Assembly (NCBI GenBank): GCA_021324435.1
Contig: JAJPIZ010000009.1
Location: 124,001-188,000 of the forward strand
DNA: 64,000 bases
Reading direction: 5' to 3'
From: Anaerolineae bacterium
Lineage (GTDB): Bacteria > Chloroflexota > Anaerolineae > Anaerolineales > Villigracilaceae
Shown here: positions 39,540-48,129 of the stretch, one piece after another
Layout of the letters: every line of letters starts with the position of its first letter
Numbering within the stretch: position 1 is the stretch's first letter
Translations under genes and position numbers: made by a program
Notes under the pieces: model-generated
The model's input: only the letters and a program-made list of their open reading frames with translations
Told to the model about the DNA's origin: nothing
The model's database searches: none

Positions 39540-40835
39540 CTATTCCTGTGTTGCAGGCGGCATGGGCGCAGGAACTTCAAGCGGCGAGGTTTGCAAATGG
39601 CTTTCGAGGCGGACAAAGAAATTCCATGTCAGTGTAACGGCCAAGAAATACAGGATCGCCGTTGCAATGAACAGCGGTGTGAAACCATATCTTTCCTGCA
39701 CCACGCCGGAGACGTACGGCCCAACGGCCCAGCCAATGTTCCATGAGAGGCTCAGGATGCTGTTGACGAATCCCTGCTGATGTTCCGGTGTGTGTTCCAT
39801 GCAGAAGGCGGAATACAGCGGCGTAGCCATGTTCATCAGTGTGGTTCGCAAGAGAAAAGCAACGGACGAAAGCCACAGGAATGGCGAGAAACCAATCATC
39901 AAGAGAAAAACCAGACTGCCAAATTGAGTCGCGACCACTGCTTTGACCTTTCCGCCGACGCGAGTGGAAAGGCGCGGCGCGAGGATGCTTCCCACGCCGA
40001 TCAATAGTGACGAAAGACTGAAGAGCAAACCCAGAAGCGCATCGCTGATGTTGAACTTGTCTTTGAAGAACACATTCATGTATGGAATCAGAATCGCCGC
40101 GCCGAAGCCGATCAGGATTTGCGGCAGTGTCATTTTGACGGTCAGCGCGGTCAGGCCGGAAGCAGGCCTGATAGACGGCGACCCGCTTCCGGCGTCGGTT
40201 TGAGGCGCAGTTTTCGGTTCCTTCATCAACCAAATTGGAATCAAACTTGTCGTCCCAAGCAGGACGCTTGTGATGAGCACAGCCCGATACGCCATCGCAC
40301 TGTGCTCGCTCACGTTCAGCATCGCGCCGAAGACGGCAGGCAATTGACCCGCGAATAAACTTCCGACCGCGCCGGAGATCGTTTGCAATCCATAGTTCAG
40401 ACTGAAGAGCATGGTGCGATTCTCTTTGTCGGAGAGTTTCATCATGAGCGGCGCCTGGCTGACAATGAAGAGCATGTTGAACACGCCGGTGAGGAAGGCC
40501 GAGGCGGCAATGATGACCGGCTGGCGGAACGTGATCTGCGCCATCATGAACAAACTGGCAAAGGTGATGCCGATGATGATCGAGGCTTTGCGACCGATGC
40601 GGTCGGAGACGCGCCCGGCGAGAATCCCGAAGACCAGCCCCGCGGCGGACGGCATCGAGTTGACCAGGCCGAGGAAGTCGCGCGCAAATCCGCTCTGCAA
40701 CATGTAGAAATTGAAGAACAATTGCCAGCCGCTCAAGATTACGCCGTCAATGATGGTCATCAACAGCAGAAGCCGCGCGGCGCGGTTAAAACTGCGGATG
40801 GGTTGAAGATAGTGTTGATTGAGGGAATTGAACAT
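39540..40835 (-). CDS. Major facilitator superfamily transporter
   Basis: 431 aa with 12 predicted membrane helices. The MFS loop 2-3 signature appears as GRVSDRIGRKASIIIGITFA (~75-94). The long central loop (~200-225) is low in complexity (TAPQTDAGSGSPSIRPA). The second half ends with a hydrophilic tail (HLQTSPLEVPAPMPPATQE). The substrate cannot be told; the family exports drugs, sugars or metabolites. It follows the HAD hydrolase gene, separated by a hairpin. Confidence 0.92.
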   Translation of the reverse strand: MFNSLNQHYLQPIRSFNRAARLLLLMTIIDGVILSGWQLFFNFYMLQSGFARDFLGLVNSMPSAAGLVFGILAGRVSDRIGRKASIIIGITFASLFMMAQITFRQPVIIAASAFLTGVFNMLFIVSQAPLMMKLSDKENRTMLFSLNYGLQTISGAVGSLFAGQLPAVFGAMLNVSEHSAMAYRAVLITSVLLGTTSLIPIWLMKEPKTAPQTDAGSGSPSIRPASGLTALTVKMTLPQILIGFGAAILIPYMNVFFKDKFNISDALLGLLFSLSSLLIGVGSILAPRLSTRVGGKVKAVVATQFGSLVFLLMIGFSPFLWLSSVAFLLRTTLMNMATPLYSAFCMEHTPEHQQGFVNSILSLSWNIGWAVGPYVSGVVQERYGFTPLFIATAILYFLAVTLTWNFFVRLESHLQTSPLEVPAPMPPATQE

Positions 40836-40852
40836 TTTTTAGAGAGAATAAC

Positions 40853-40874
40853 GGCGCAGGATTCGTCCTGCGCC
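40853..40874 (-). terminator. GC-rich hairpin after the HAD hydrolase gene
   Basis: GGCGCAGGA(TTCG)TCCTGCGCC, a 9-bp stem with tetraloop, followed on the minus strand by GTTATTCTCTCT. An almost identical stem sits at 53795-53819 after the dodecin gene. Confidence 0.6.
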
Positions 40875-40903
40875 GGTGTCTTGGTGATAGCTTCAAACCT
40901 TGC

Positions 40904-41500
40904 TTATTTCAAAAGTTCTTTTAACTCAGCAAGCGTTTGTGGAGGACTTCGGAACACGATGCCCTGCATTCCGAGTTTGCGAGCGGCTTCGATGTTCGCA
41001 GGCACGTCATCAACGAAGACCGCTTCATTTGCCCTGACTTGTAACTGCCCCAGCGCAATTTGATAAATCTTCGGCTCCGGCTTCATCACGCCAACTTCCG
41101 CCGAGATGATGAGCGCATCGAAGGCGTCGTCGAATTTGCTTTTGATGACGTAATCGCGCAAATCGGGCCAGGCGTTGGAAATGATACCTGTTTTGTAACG
41201 CGGGCGGAGCGAACGGACGAAATCCAGCAGGCCGCGGTCAATCACATCGCCGGCGAAGAATTCCTCGCGAATGGCTTTTGCCTCGGAAGCGGGGCGTCCC
41301 AGTCCGCGCACGACGGAGGCCCAGTGTTGTTCGGTTGAAATTGCGCCGATCGAGGCCTTGAGGCTCGAGTCGGATTCGAAGACAAATCTGCTGATGTCTT
41401 CATAAGTCATGTTCAGGCGCTCCGCAAGTCGTTCGCGGGGCGCCTGATATTCGGTTCTGATGATGACACCCCCAAGGTCGAAGAAGACAGCGCGAATCAT
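40904..41500 (-). CDS. HAD-family hydrolase (subfamily IA)
   Basis: 198 aa from the ATG at 41500. Motif I AVFFDLGGVIIR (Asp8; the second acidic position is Gly, as in many epoxide-hydrolase N-domain-like members), motif II GIISNAWPDLR, motif III KPEPKIYQIAL and motif IV VFVDDVPANIEAARKLGM. The helical cap lies between ~20 and 85. A cytoplasmic phosphatase or haloacid dehalogenase-like enzyme of unknown substrate. The start follows the zinc-ribbon gene's stop by 11 bp, so both are probably co-transcribed. Confidence 0.9.
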   Translation of the reverse strand: MIRAVFFDLGGVIIRTEYQAPRERLAERLNMTYEDISRFVFESDSSLKASIGAISTEQHWASVVRGLGRPASEAKAIREEFFAGDVIDRGLLDFVRSLRPRYKTGIISNAWPDLRDYVIKSKFDDAFDALIISAEVGVMKPEPKIYQIALGQLQVRANEAVFVDDVPANIEAARKLGMQGIVFRSPPQTLAELKELLK

Positions 41501-41511
41501 GCAGAGAAAAG

Positions 41512-42000
41512 TTATCTCTTCTTCTTTTTTCCCGCGGACTTCTTGGCGGCGGGCTTGCTCTTCTTGACGGCCTTCTTGGGTTTGGCCTTGGGCTTGGCCG
41601 CTTTCTTGGCGACAGGTTTCCTCTTTGCCGCGGGCTTGGCCTTGGCGGCTTTCTTGGCCGCAGGAGCGTGCTTGCGCCGCGCCGGGGAGGCCGCCGGAGT
41701 GGCTTCCTTCTTCTGCATCATGGGCATTGGAGCAGGCTCCGATTTCTTCTCCATGGCCGGGGCGGGCGTAGATGGCGCTGGCATGGAGGGAGCAGCAGGT
41801 TCTGAGGCGGCAATGGCTGTCTCCCAACCGGGCGTGAACATCTCAAGGCGCTCACGTGAGACCGGGTTGGCTCGCTTGCAACGCGGACAAATGGCATCGT
41901 AGTGATGCAGGTTCTCGGCGTGCATTTTCCGCAATGCCGCGATCTTCTCGTCCATGCCCAGGGTGAAAGGAGTTTGACAGTAAAAACAACGTAGATTCAT
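41512..42000 (-). CDS. Zinc-ribbon protein with histone-H1-like Lys/Ala/Pro tail
   Basis: 162 aa. Residues 1-50 form a zinc ribbon with CFYC (5-8) and CPRC (~38-41) around HAENLHHYDAI. A Pro/Ala/Met-rich linker follows. The last ~55 residues repeat AKKAAKAKPAAKRKPVAKK-like units ending KKSAGKKKKR, like histone H1 tails of eukaryotes and some bacteria. The tail should bind nucleic acids in a charge-dependent manner. A similar tail ends the nucleotidyltransferase at 48838-49719. A nucleoid or RNA role is inferred. Confidence 0.8.
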   Translation of the reverse strand: MNLRCFYCQTPFTLGMDEKIAALRKMHAENLHHYDAICPRCKRANPVSRERLEMFTPGWETAIAASEPAAPSMPAPSTPAPAMEKKSEPAPMPMMQKKEATPAASPARRKHAPAAKKAAKAKPAAKRKPVAKKAAKPKAKPKKAVKKSKPAAKKSAGKKKKR

Positions 42001-42091
42001 TTGTGCCTCCTTGTATTGGTTAGTCTTAGTATAGCCGATTTTAATACTTCAATTCAAGCCATTTTGGAGGGAAATTTGATATCAGAGCGGA

Positions 42092-43105
42092 TTATGGATT
42101 GACCCCCGTCGCGATTCGCCCTGCCAGCAGGTCGTCCAGAGTCTGTTGCACCAGCCGTTCTTTTCCGGGACTTAGGAGGGTTGGGTCCACATCCGAAAGC
42201 CCCAGCGGCGACTGAACGTTTTGTCCGCCCTGGCCGGCGAGCAGGCTGGGCCAGGCGGTTTGGATGGCCTTAATTTCGTCGGGGCGAAGGGTCATCACCC
42301 AGCCAGACGGCCTCGGGTCCGGTAAGGAAACGCCGATGACCTGGGTGCCTGTCGTGCCAAGGTAGTCCATCAGTTCCTTGGTGGCGCTGTCCGGATAAAC
42401 GTAGATCGTGTACACCTTGTGCTGGACGATCAGATAGTCCGCGTAGTAGGGATACTCGTTGGGCTTCGCGTCGCTGGGGATCAGGCTGAATTGTGGATAC
42501 GTGTAAGGCAAATAGTAAAAGGGCTGGCATAGGCCGCAGAAGAAGGCCATGCCATTGGTGAAAGCAACCATCGCCTTTTGGGCGTCAACATTGTCCTTTG
42601 GGGCGATCATGCCGGTGTGGTAATCATCGCTGATCATAGCCGCGGTGTAGCCCGCGATAAAGGCAGGAATGTCCACCTGACTGTTCCTCGCCAGCACGCT
42701 GATATTGCCTCCCGCGCTGACACCGGGGATGTTCACCGCCAAAAACTGGACCTCTGGCGCGGCCGCGGCCAGTGAGGCGATACCCGGATCGGGCGGAAGG
42801 GCAACAACAATTTGGAGGCCCGGCTCGAGGTCCGCGGGAGTGAGCGAGTTGCGCACCTGAAAGCGCATCCCTGATTGCTGGGCGAGGTCATATACGACCT
42901 TTTGATACTCATCGGAGGTTGCCTTGTCCATGTTTGCCGGGACAACCAGGATTGCCAGCGGGACAACCGGTGTGGCGGTGAGAGTAGGGAGGGGAATGGC
43001 TGTATCGGTTGGAGCCGCGGTCGGAGTCGTTTTTGATCCGCCAAGACTACAAGCGCTGAAGATAAATGAAAGGAGAACAATGAAAGTGATGAGTTTTACA
43101 CGCAC
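42092..43105 (-). CDS. BMP/PnrA-like substrate-binding lipoprotein
   Basis: 337 aa from a GTG at 43105, behind CGGAG. Lipobox FSAC (Cys ~19) and a Thr/Pro linker (TPTAAPTDTAIPLPTLTATP), then a periplasmic-binding fold. Elements such as PEVQFLAVNIPG, IPAFIAGYTAAMISDDYHTGMIAP and KAMVAFTNGMAFF resemble the BMP family, which binds nucleosides. No ABC permease genes are nearby, so it may act as a stand-alone sensor or serve a distant transporter. Confidence 0.78.
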   Translation of the reverse strand: MRVKLITFIVLLSFIFSACSLGGSKTTPTAAPTDTAIPLPTLTATPVVPLAILVVPANMDKATSDEYQKVVYDLAQQSGMRFQVRNSLTPADLEPGLQIVVALPPDPGIASLAAAAPEVQFLAVNIPGVSAGGNISVLARNSQVDIPAFIAGYTAAMISDDYHTGMIAPKDNVDAQKAMVAFTNGMAFFCGLCQPFYYLPYTYPQFSLIPSDAKPNEYPYYADYLIVQHKVYTIYVYPDSATKELMDYLGTTGTQVIGVSLPDPRPSGWVMTLRPDEIKAIQTAWPSLLAGQGGQNVQSPLGLSDVDPTLLSPGKERLVQQTLDDLLAGRIATGVNP

Positions 43106-43149
43106 AGGTTTGCTCCGATGAAAAGATTGCTGGAATTATACTGCCTCGT

Positions 43150-43192
43150 GTAAAAAAGTAGCGCAAGATATTATCTTGCGCCACTTTTTTTG
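43150..43192. terminator. Long palindrome between the BMP-like and Hsp20 genes
   Basis: GTAGCGCAAGATA and TATCTTGCGCCAC (43155-43184) form a 13-bp stem followed on the plus strand by seven T's. It is related to the palindrome at 1161-1191. Since both flanking genes are on the minus strand, the T run is on the unused side (the minus strand continues GCTACTTTTTT, which also works). Confidence 0.65.
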
Positions 43193-43206
43193 TTTTAGAT
43201 TATTTT

Positions 43207-43599
43207 TTACTTTGCCGCGACTTTGATTGTCTTGGGTCGGGCTGATTCAGCCTTGGGCAGACGAAGAGTCAAGACGCCATCTGCGATCTTGGCCTCGACC
43301 TTGTCCGCGTCCAAAGGGGACGGCAGGCGCAGTTCGCGTCGGAAGGACCCGTTGGGCAATTCCTTCAGAAGATACTCGTTTTCGTCCTGCGGGAATGTGC
43401 CTTCGATGCGGACGACATCTTCCAGAACTTGAATGTGCAAATCATCTGCTTTGAGGCCGGGCACGAGGGCGGTCAAGACGAACGCCTCGTCTTCGTCGCG
43501 AACGTTGACGGCCAGAAAGCGCGCGCTGTGCGAACCGTCGGCGGCGGCCATCCAGCGGCGGGCCATGCGATGCGGGAACGGATAAGCATAGAAATTCAT
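43207..43599 (-). CDS. Hsp20/alpha-crystallin small heat shock protein
   Basis: 130 aa. The alpha-crystallin domain spans ~28-120: VNVRDEDEAFVLTALVPGLKADDLHIQVLED, GSFRRELRLPSPLDADKVEAKIADGVLTLRLPK. The A-x-x-x-G-V-L motif is ADGVLTLRLP. ATP-independent holdase that keeps unfolded proteins soluble in the cytoplasm. The flexible N-terminus is short and aromatic (FYAYPFPHRMARRWM). GGAG precedes the ATG. No CIRCE or HAIR element was recognised. Confidence 0.95.
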   Translation of the reverse strand: MNFYAYPFPHRMARRWMAAADGSHSARFLAVNVRDEDEAFVLTALVPGLKADDLHIQVLEDVVRIEGTFPQDENEYLLKELPNGSFRRELRLPSPLDADKVEAKIADGVLTLRLPKAESARPKTIKVAAK

Positions 43600-43696
43600 T
43601 TTGGTTTCTCCTTGTTTCGATTCAAACGTTCAATGGCATTTATCTTAGTGGTCGTGCGTAAGAAACACAAAAATGAAGGATAGATTTTTTGTAAGA

Positions 43697-43737
43697 AAAG
43701 ACCCGCCGCAGAAACTCTGCGGCGGGTTGTGATGAGA
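43697..43737 (-). terminator. Terminator of the subtilase gene
   Basis: Minus strand CCCGCCGCAGA-GTTT-CTGCGGCGGGTCTTTTCTT: a 10-bp GC stem with T-rich tail, 18 bp past the stop. Confidence 0.85.
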
Positions 43738-43752
43738 AGACTCTTGTGGAAT

Positions 43753-45954
43753 CTACTTGATGAACGTGTAAACAGCCGCGTGAGCGACTTCCGTTCCGCC
43801 GGTGCTGATCGTCAATTTGGCCTGATGATCGCCTCCAGCCGCGCCTTTGACGGAAGACATGGTGACGGTGAATGTGCCTGATTCACCCGCGCCCAATGAC
43901 AGACTCGCCGGGCTGACGGAGTAAGCCACACTGCTGTCACCCGCGCCGACCGCGATGTCAAATGTCGCCGCGCCACTGCTCAGGTTGGTGAGAGTCACAT
44001 CAAAGGTCAGGGTCTGACCGGAGCCGGATGGCACCGCGCCAAAGCTGACGCTGACCGGGGCCAGCGCGACCGTCGCGTTGACCGCCGCGAACAGATTCTC
44101 GCGTCCCGCGCCGATGATGTTCACATCCTTTTCCAGTGTGGTGCTGGACGATCTCTTCAACACGCCTTGATCGGCGGTGTTGACAATGGCCGAGCGGATT
44201 TGCGCGGCAGACCAATCAGGATGCAACCAGCGTACCACCGCGGCAGAACCAGCTAGGTGCGGCGTGGCCATCGAAGTGCCCTGGAAGAAAGCGAAGCATG
44301 GGGGCGTCGCGCAGAACTGATGCGGAATGGAACTCAGCACATTCACGCCGGGCGCGACCACATCCGGTTTGACGCGGAAGTCTACATCTGTCGGGCCTTG
44401 ACTGCTGAAGCCGGCCATGAAGTCATCGTTGCCGGTGACCAGATAGGCAGGAGTAGCAGAGATGGTAGTTGGTTGTCCATTATGCGTCTTGAGAACAGCC
44501 GCATCTGTCGCCGAGACCATGTAAGCGAAGATGGTCGGTTGGTTGGGTGTGCCATCCTGGCCCATCGCAATCGGGTCGCCTGCGACGCTGTTTGAAACGA
44601 CCACCGCGAGCGCGCCCGCGTTTTGCGCGTTGCGAATCTTGGTGGAGAAGGTACAAGCGCCGCGCGCGATCAAAGCGATTTGGCCGGTCAGGCTTCCACC
44701 GGGCAGGGCAGAACAAGCAGTGTTCAAACCATTGATGCCCGTGCCGCTGACTGCGGCAAGGTTCGCGGTGAGGTCGCTGGAAACAGTCGCAAAACCGCCG
44801 GAGGCGCCGGCTACGGTGTCAGCGCCGCTGGTGATCGGCGTCCCGATGAAGTGGCCTACGGTGGCCGCGCCCGCTGTCAGGGCGAATTGAGCCGAACCGG
44901 GTGATTCAACAGTGTAGTGACCGGGTCCGCTGTTGCCAGCCGCGACCGCCACAACCATGTTGGCTTCGTCGAGGTTGTCCACTGCGATGGTCAGCAAATC
45001 TTGAATGCCGCTGGCTCCACCGCCGAGGCTCATGTTGGCAACATCGAAGCCATCGGCATAGGCGGCTTCGAGCGCGTTGAGAATATCTTCACTGCGGGCA
45101 TTGCCGACATTGCCGGGGAAGACGTTGTAATTGCCAAGCAAAGCGCGAGGCGCCACGCCGGAAATTCCGTGAGGAATGGAAACACCGTCCACACTGGCAG
45201 GTGTGTTGTAGTTACAAGCGACTGTGCCGGCCACATGTGTGCCATGTTCCTGCAAGGCTTCGGCAGTGTAATGCTGGCTGGGTGTCTTGTTGTTGAAGAC
45301 CTTCGCCGCGATGACTTTATTGTTGGTGAAGTTGGGGTCGCCCAACTGAGTCTGAGCGGGATAGCCGGCATCCGAGAAGCATGGATGCGTGATGTCAATG
45401 CCGGTATCCACGATGGCTACTTTGACTCCCTCCCCGGCGTTGGAGGGACCGCCGCCGACATTCCACGCGTCAAACGCGGAGATCAGAGAAAGATCAGGAT
45501 CGTCATCGGTGGGGTAATACAGACCTTCGTATTCAACATGCTGAACCATCGGCGCGCTGGCGAGTTTGTCCAGCGAAGTGCCGTTCAACTGCACAGACAC
45601 CGCGTTCAGTGAGATATCAAATTGGCCCGTGATTTTCGCCTTGGGCGCATTGGCCTGCAACCATCTCTTGAAGTCATTGCGCTCGGCGGAAAGTTGCGCG
45701 CGATAGGATTTTACAGTGCTACTGCTGAAGTCAATCTTTTTGCCTTGCGGCGGTTTGGTTTTTACATACGTGGCGAGCGGATCGCCTTTGAGTTGCACAA
45801 GCGCGCTGGATGTATCCACGCGCGGCCCGTTGTTTGTTGCATCCGAATTCCCTCCCCCGCCTCCGCCTGAACCGGCCCAGGCCGGGCTAACCAGACTGAA
45901 TGCCATCGCCAGGATCGCGATGACGACCAGGAAATTGAAAAGTCTCTTGTTCAT
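43753..45954 (-). CDS. Secreted subtilisin-like serine protease (S8) with PA domain
   Basis: 733 aa from the ATG at 45954, behind GAGGAG. Signal peptide ~1-27 (ending PAWA), a Gly/Ser stretch, then an inhibitor_I9-like propeptide (~50-145). The catalytic triad is VAIVDTGID (Asp183), EHGTHVAGT (His237) and GTSMATPHLAGS (Ser ~590). A PA domain is inserted (~400-510, GQIALIARGACTFSTKIRNAQNAGALAVVV). The C-terminal ~100 residues are a beta-sandwich domain. It degrades proteins outside the cell. Expression is preceded by a c-di-GMP-I riboswitch, so second-messenger control is expected. Confidence 0.96.
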   Translation of the reverse strand: MNKRLFNFLVVIAILAMAFSLVSPAWAGSGGGGGGNSDATNNGPRVDTSSALVQLKGDPLATYVKTKPPQGKKIDFSSSTVKSYRAQLSAERNDFKRWLQANAPKAKITGQFDISLNAVSVQLNGTSLDKLASAPMVQHVEYEGLYYPTDDDPDLSLISAFDAWNVGGGPSNAGEGVKVAIVDTGIDITHPCFSDAGYPAQTQLGDPNFTNNKVIAAKVFNNKTPSQHYTAEALQEHGTHVAGTVACNYNTPASVDGVSIPHGISGVAPRALLGNYNVFPGNVGNARSEDILNALEAAYADGFDVANMSLGGGASGIQDLLTIAVDNLDEANMVVAVAAGNSGPGHYTVESPGSAQFALTAGAATVGHFIGTPITSGADTVAGASGGFATVSSDLTANLAAVSGTGINGLNTACSALPGGSLTGQIALIARGACTFSTKIRNAQNAGALAVVVSNSVAGDPIAMGQDGTPNQPTIFAYMVSATDAAVLKTHNGQPTTISATPAYLVTGNDDFMAGFSSQGPTDVDFRVKPDVVAPGVNVLSSIPHQFCATPPCFAFFQGTSMATPHLAGSAAVVRWLHPDWSAAQIRSAIVNTADQGVLKRSSSTTLEKDVNIIGAGRENLFAAVNATVALAPVSVSFGAVPSGSGQTLTFDVTLTNLSSGAATFDIAVGAGDSSVAYSVSPASLSLGAGESGTFTVTMSSVKGAAGGDHQAKLTISTGGTEVAHAAVYTFIK

Positions 45955-46042
45955 ATATGTCTCCTCGTTGATTGAGATTGGCGTTTGAACAATAAACGAA
46001 TCAGAATGTGTTGTATATTTTCCGGGCACCTCCGAAACAAAA

Positions 46043-46137
46043 ACTGCCGAAGAAATTTCTCTTCGGCAGTCTGGCGATCTGCAAGCAGACCCATGACTTT
46101 GCGCCCCCGCCTCGCGGCGGGTTTGCTTTTTCGAGAT
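46043..46137 (-). promoter_or_regulatory. c-di-GMP-I (GEMM) riboswitch with expression-platform terminator
   Basis: Minus strand from ~46137: AAAAAGCAAACC, then a CGCC-GCGA-GGCG hairpin with a GNRA tetraloop, then GGGGCGCAAAGTCATGGGTC, a GUCUGC/GCAGAU hairpin and CGCCAGACTGCCG. These match the GEMM-I consensus (GCAAACC, GCAAAG, GCCAG..UGCCG). The CTGCCGAAGA at the 3' edge also forms the left arm of a terminator (stem 46070-46060/46053-46043, then TTTTTG), so ligand binding and termination compete. The switch governs the subtilase gene 90 nt downstream. Confidence 0.85.
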
Positions 46138-46143
46138 GCGTTT

Positions 46144-46172
46144 AGTATAGCGATTTTCTAGACAAATTTCAA
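46144..46172 (-). promoter_or_regulatory. Promoter of the riboswitch-subtilase transcript
   Basis: Minus strand TTGAAA (46172-46167), 17-bp spacer, TATACT (46149-46144). The start would be near 46137, right at the aptamer's 5' edge. The divergent LytM gene has TATAAT at 46198-46203. Confidence 0.75.
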
Positions 46173-46211
46173 CCCATACCCGGATTCTTTAAGGCAGTAT
46201 AATCCGCCCCG

Positions 46212-46928
46212 ATGTCCAAACGTTTATTCCTTCTTTTTGCTCTCGTCGTTGCGCTTGTGACCGCCGCGGTCTATTTATATTTCCGCTATTATCGCCCGAC
46301 GAGTTTGCGCGCCATGCAGGTCTTCGCGTGGATGAAAGACCCCGCTTCTCAACCGGACCTGGCCACGGCCGCGGGGTCAAAGTGCGGATCGGCCCCTTTT
46401 ATTTTTCCCACTACCGGCGTCCCGGGCTTTATCTGGAATGACTCCTTTCGCCCCGGTCACCATCATCAGGGCGTGGATATTTTCGCAGGTACTGACATCA
46501 ATGTGACGAAAGTGATTGCCGCGTACCCGGGTTTTCTCACTCGTCTGCCAGATTGGAAGTCATCGGTCATCGTGCGCGTGCCAAATGACCCGCTTCAACC
46601 GGGGCGGCAGATTTGGGTCTACTACACTCACATGGCTGACCCGCGCGGTAATTCGTTCATTTCTTCCGATTTTCCGCCAGGCACATCCGAAAAACCGGTG
46701 GAGGCGGGAACTCTGCTTGGTTATCAGGGTGATTATTCCGGCGATCCGAACAATCCGGTGGGTGTTCATTTGCATATTTCGATTGTCAAAGATAAAGATG
46801 GGCATTTCTTGAACGAGTTGGACATCAGCAACACCTATGATCCCTCGCCGTACTTTGGGTTGGCGTTGAACGCGGACCAAAATCCGGATAAAGTGCCGGT
46901 GTGTGAGGCGGGCGCAAGTGACCAGTAA
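46212..46928 (+). CDS. M23/LytM metallopeptidase, membrane-anchored
   Basis: 238 aa. An N-terminal membrane helix (~4-24, LFLLFALVVALVTAAVYLYF) serves as signal or anchor. The M23 domain follows: GHHHQGVDIFAG (HxxxD) and VGVHLHISIV (HxH). It should cleave peptidoglycan or other Gly-rich peptides outside the membrane. TATAAT (46198-46203) is 8 nt before the ATG with no ribosome-binding site. Its C-terminal end (GASDQ) is encoded by the first unit of a CAGTAATCAGTTTTCAGT repeat array. Confidence 0.9.
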   Translation: MSKRLFLLFALVVALVTAAVYLYFRYYRPTSLRAMQVFAWMKDPASQPDLATAAGSKCGSAPFIFPTTGVPGFIWNDSFRPGHHHQGVDIFAGTDINVTKVIAAYPGFLTRLPDWKSSVIVRVPNDPLQPGRQIWVYYTHMADPRGNSFISSDFPPGTSEKPVEAGTLLGYQGDYSGDPNNPVGVHLHISIVKDKDGHFLNELDISNTYDPSPYFGLALNADQNPDKVPVCEAGASDQ

Positions 46929-46984
46929 TCAGTTTTCAGTAATCAGTTTTCAGTTTTCAGTATTCAGTTTTCAGTATTCAGTGA
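46922..46984. repeat. Tandem CAGTAATCAGTTTT repeats
   Basis: About six units of (C)AGTNNTCAGTTTT follow the LytM stop, the first overlapping its last codons. Similar units (CAGTAACCAGTAATCAGTGTTCAG) are at 48108-48150. Confidence 0.75.
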
Positions 46985-46996
46985 GGCAGGGTTGTG

Positions 46997-47656
46997 ATGG
47001 ATGATTTCAAAGACAAAGTGGTTTTGATTACGGGCGCGGGGAAGGGAAAAGGACGCGCGTTGGCAGAAGTATTTGTGCAACGTGGCGCGTTCGTGGCTGT
47101 CAATGATATTTCGCCGATTAATTTAGACGACATGGTTGCAAAGGGCGGCGGGAAAGTCAGGGCTTATCCAGAAGATGTGGCGAAGAAGATCGCTATTCAA
47201 ACCATCATCAAACAAACGGAAGATGATTTCGGGAGCATTGATATTCTGATCAATCATGCGGCGGTCGAACCGCGCGTCGCTCTGCTCGACATGGACGAAT
47301 GGGACTGGCATCGCGTGCTGGATGTCAATCTCACCGGCGCGTTCATGACGATGCAGTCTGTGGGGCGTGTGATGCGCGAGCGAGGCTCCGGCGTAATCGT
47401 CAATTTGGTGACGGCGCCCGCCTCAGGGTCCAAAAATGAAGCGGCTTACGTCGCGAGTCTGCATGGTCTGATTGGTCTCACGCGTCAGGCCTCGGTTGAA
47501 TTGTCCGAATACAATGTTCATATTCATGCTGTGGGAACGGGCATCGCTGAATTTCATCGCGCTGAAATGAGCGTTCCAAGGAGTTTTATTGAATCCGTCT
47601 TGTATTTGTGCAAAACCTCATTGAATGGACAGATCGTGAATGTGGAGGAAGGATGA
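46997..47656 (+). CDS. Degenerate short-chain dehydrogenase/reductase (catalytic Lys missing)
   Basis: 219 aa from the ATG at 46997. The Rossmann start is VVLITGAGKGKGRALAE (TGxxxGxG kept), with NHAAVEP for the NNAG motif. At the active site the family motif YxxSK is YVASLHGLIGLTR: Tyr is kept but the Lys is Leu, and the Ser position upstream is replaced (LVTAPA). The PG after the sixth strand is GTG. Normal oxidoreductase activity is therefore unlikely; a binding or regulatory role is inferred. The gene overlaps the DinB-type gene by 4 bp (ATGA). Confidence 0.85.
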   Translation: MDDFKDKVVLITGAGKGKGRALAEVFVQRGAFVAVNDISPINLDDMVAKGGGKVRAYPEDVAKKIAIQTIIKQTEDDFGSIDILINHAAVEPRVALLDMDEWDWHRVLDVNLTGAFMTMQSVGRVMRERGSGVIVNLVTAPASGSKNEAAYVASLHGLIGLTRQASVELSEYNVHIHAVGTGIAEFHRAEMSVPRSFIESVLYLCKTSLNGQIVNVEEG

Positions 47657-48129
47657 TCGAGTTGTTTGAGTATCGAAGACAATTAATAGATCGCTTTGAA
47701 AAAGCCGCGAACGAATTTCGCGCGGCGTGTCTGGCAGTCAAGAATCCATTCGCGCCGCTCGAGGCGGATGGATGGAATGTACATCAGATTGCCGTACACA
47801 CGCGCGATGTGGATAAACTGGTTTATGGTTTGCGTGTCCGCCGCACGCTGGAAGAAGCGAATCCCATGTTTCCCAATTTCGATGGTGATGCTTACATGGC
47901 CGCTCATTACAATCCAAAGGAACCATTGCGTGATGTCTTGGATGGACTTGTTTCGAGTGTTGAAACTTTGGCGAAGATTCTGCGCGGCTTGCCCGAAGAG
48001 GCATGGTCGCGCGAGTCGCAGCACGCGACACAGGGCGGCGGTTTGACTCTGCAAATCTGGGTCGAACGCGGGCTGGCTCACTTGCAGGAGCATCTCTCGG
48101 CAGTGCAGGCAGTGACCAGTAACCAGTAA
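47653..48129 (+). CDS. DinB/YfiT-like four-helix protein
   Basis: 158 aa from the ATG at 47653, overlapping the SDR stop. Four-helix DinB fold: RRQLIDRFEKAANEFRAACLA, DGWNVHQIAVHTRDVDKLVYGLRV and LQIWVERGLAHLQEHLSAVQ. The histidines (QIAVHTRD and EHL) could form the usual three-residue metal site. Such proteins are thiol transferases or metal enzymes of often unknown substrate. Its last residues (VTSNQ) come from an intergenic CAGTGACCAGTAACC repeat, so the C-terminus was extended by it. Confidence 0.85.
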   Translation: MIELFEYRRQLIDRFEKAANEFRAACLAVKNPFAPLEADGWNVHQIAVHTRDVDKLVYGLRVRRTLEEANPMFPNFDGDAYMAAHYNPKEPLRDVLDGLVSSVETLAKILRGLPEEAWSRESQHATQGGGLTLQIWVERGLAHLQEHLSAVQAVTSNQ

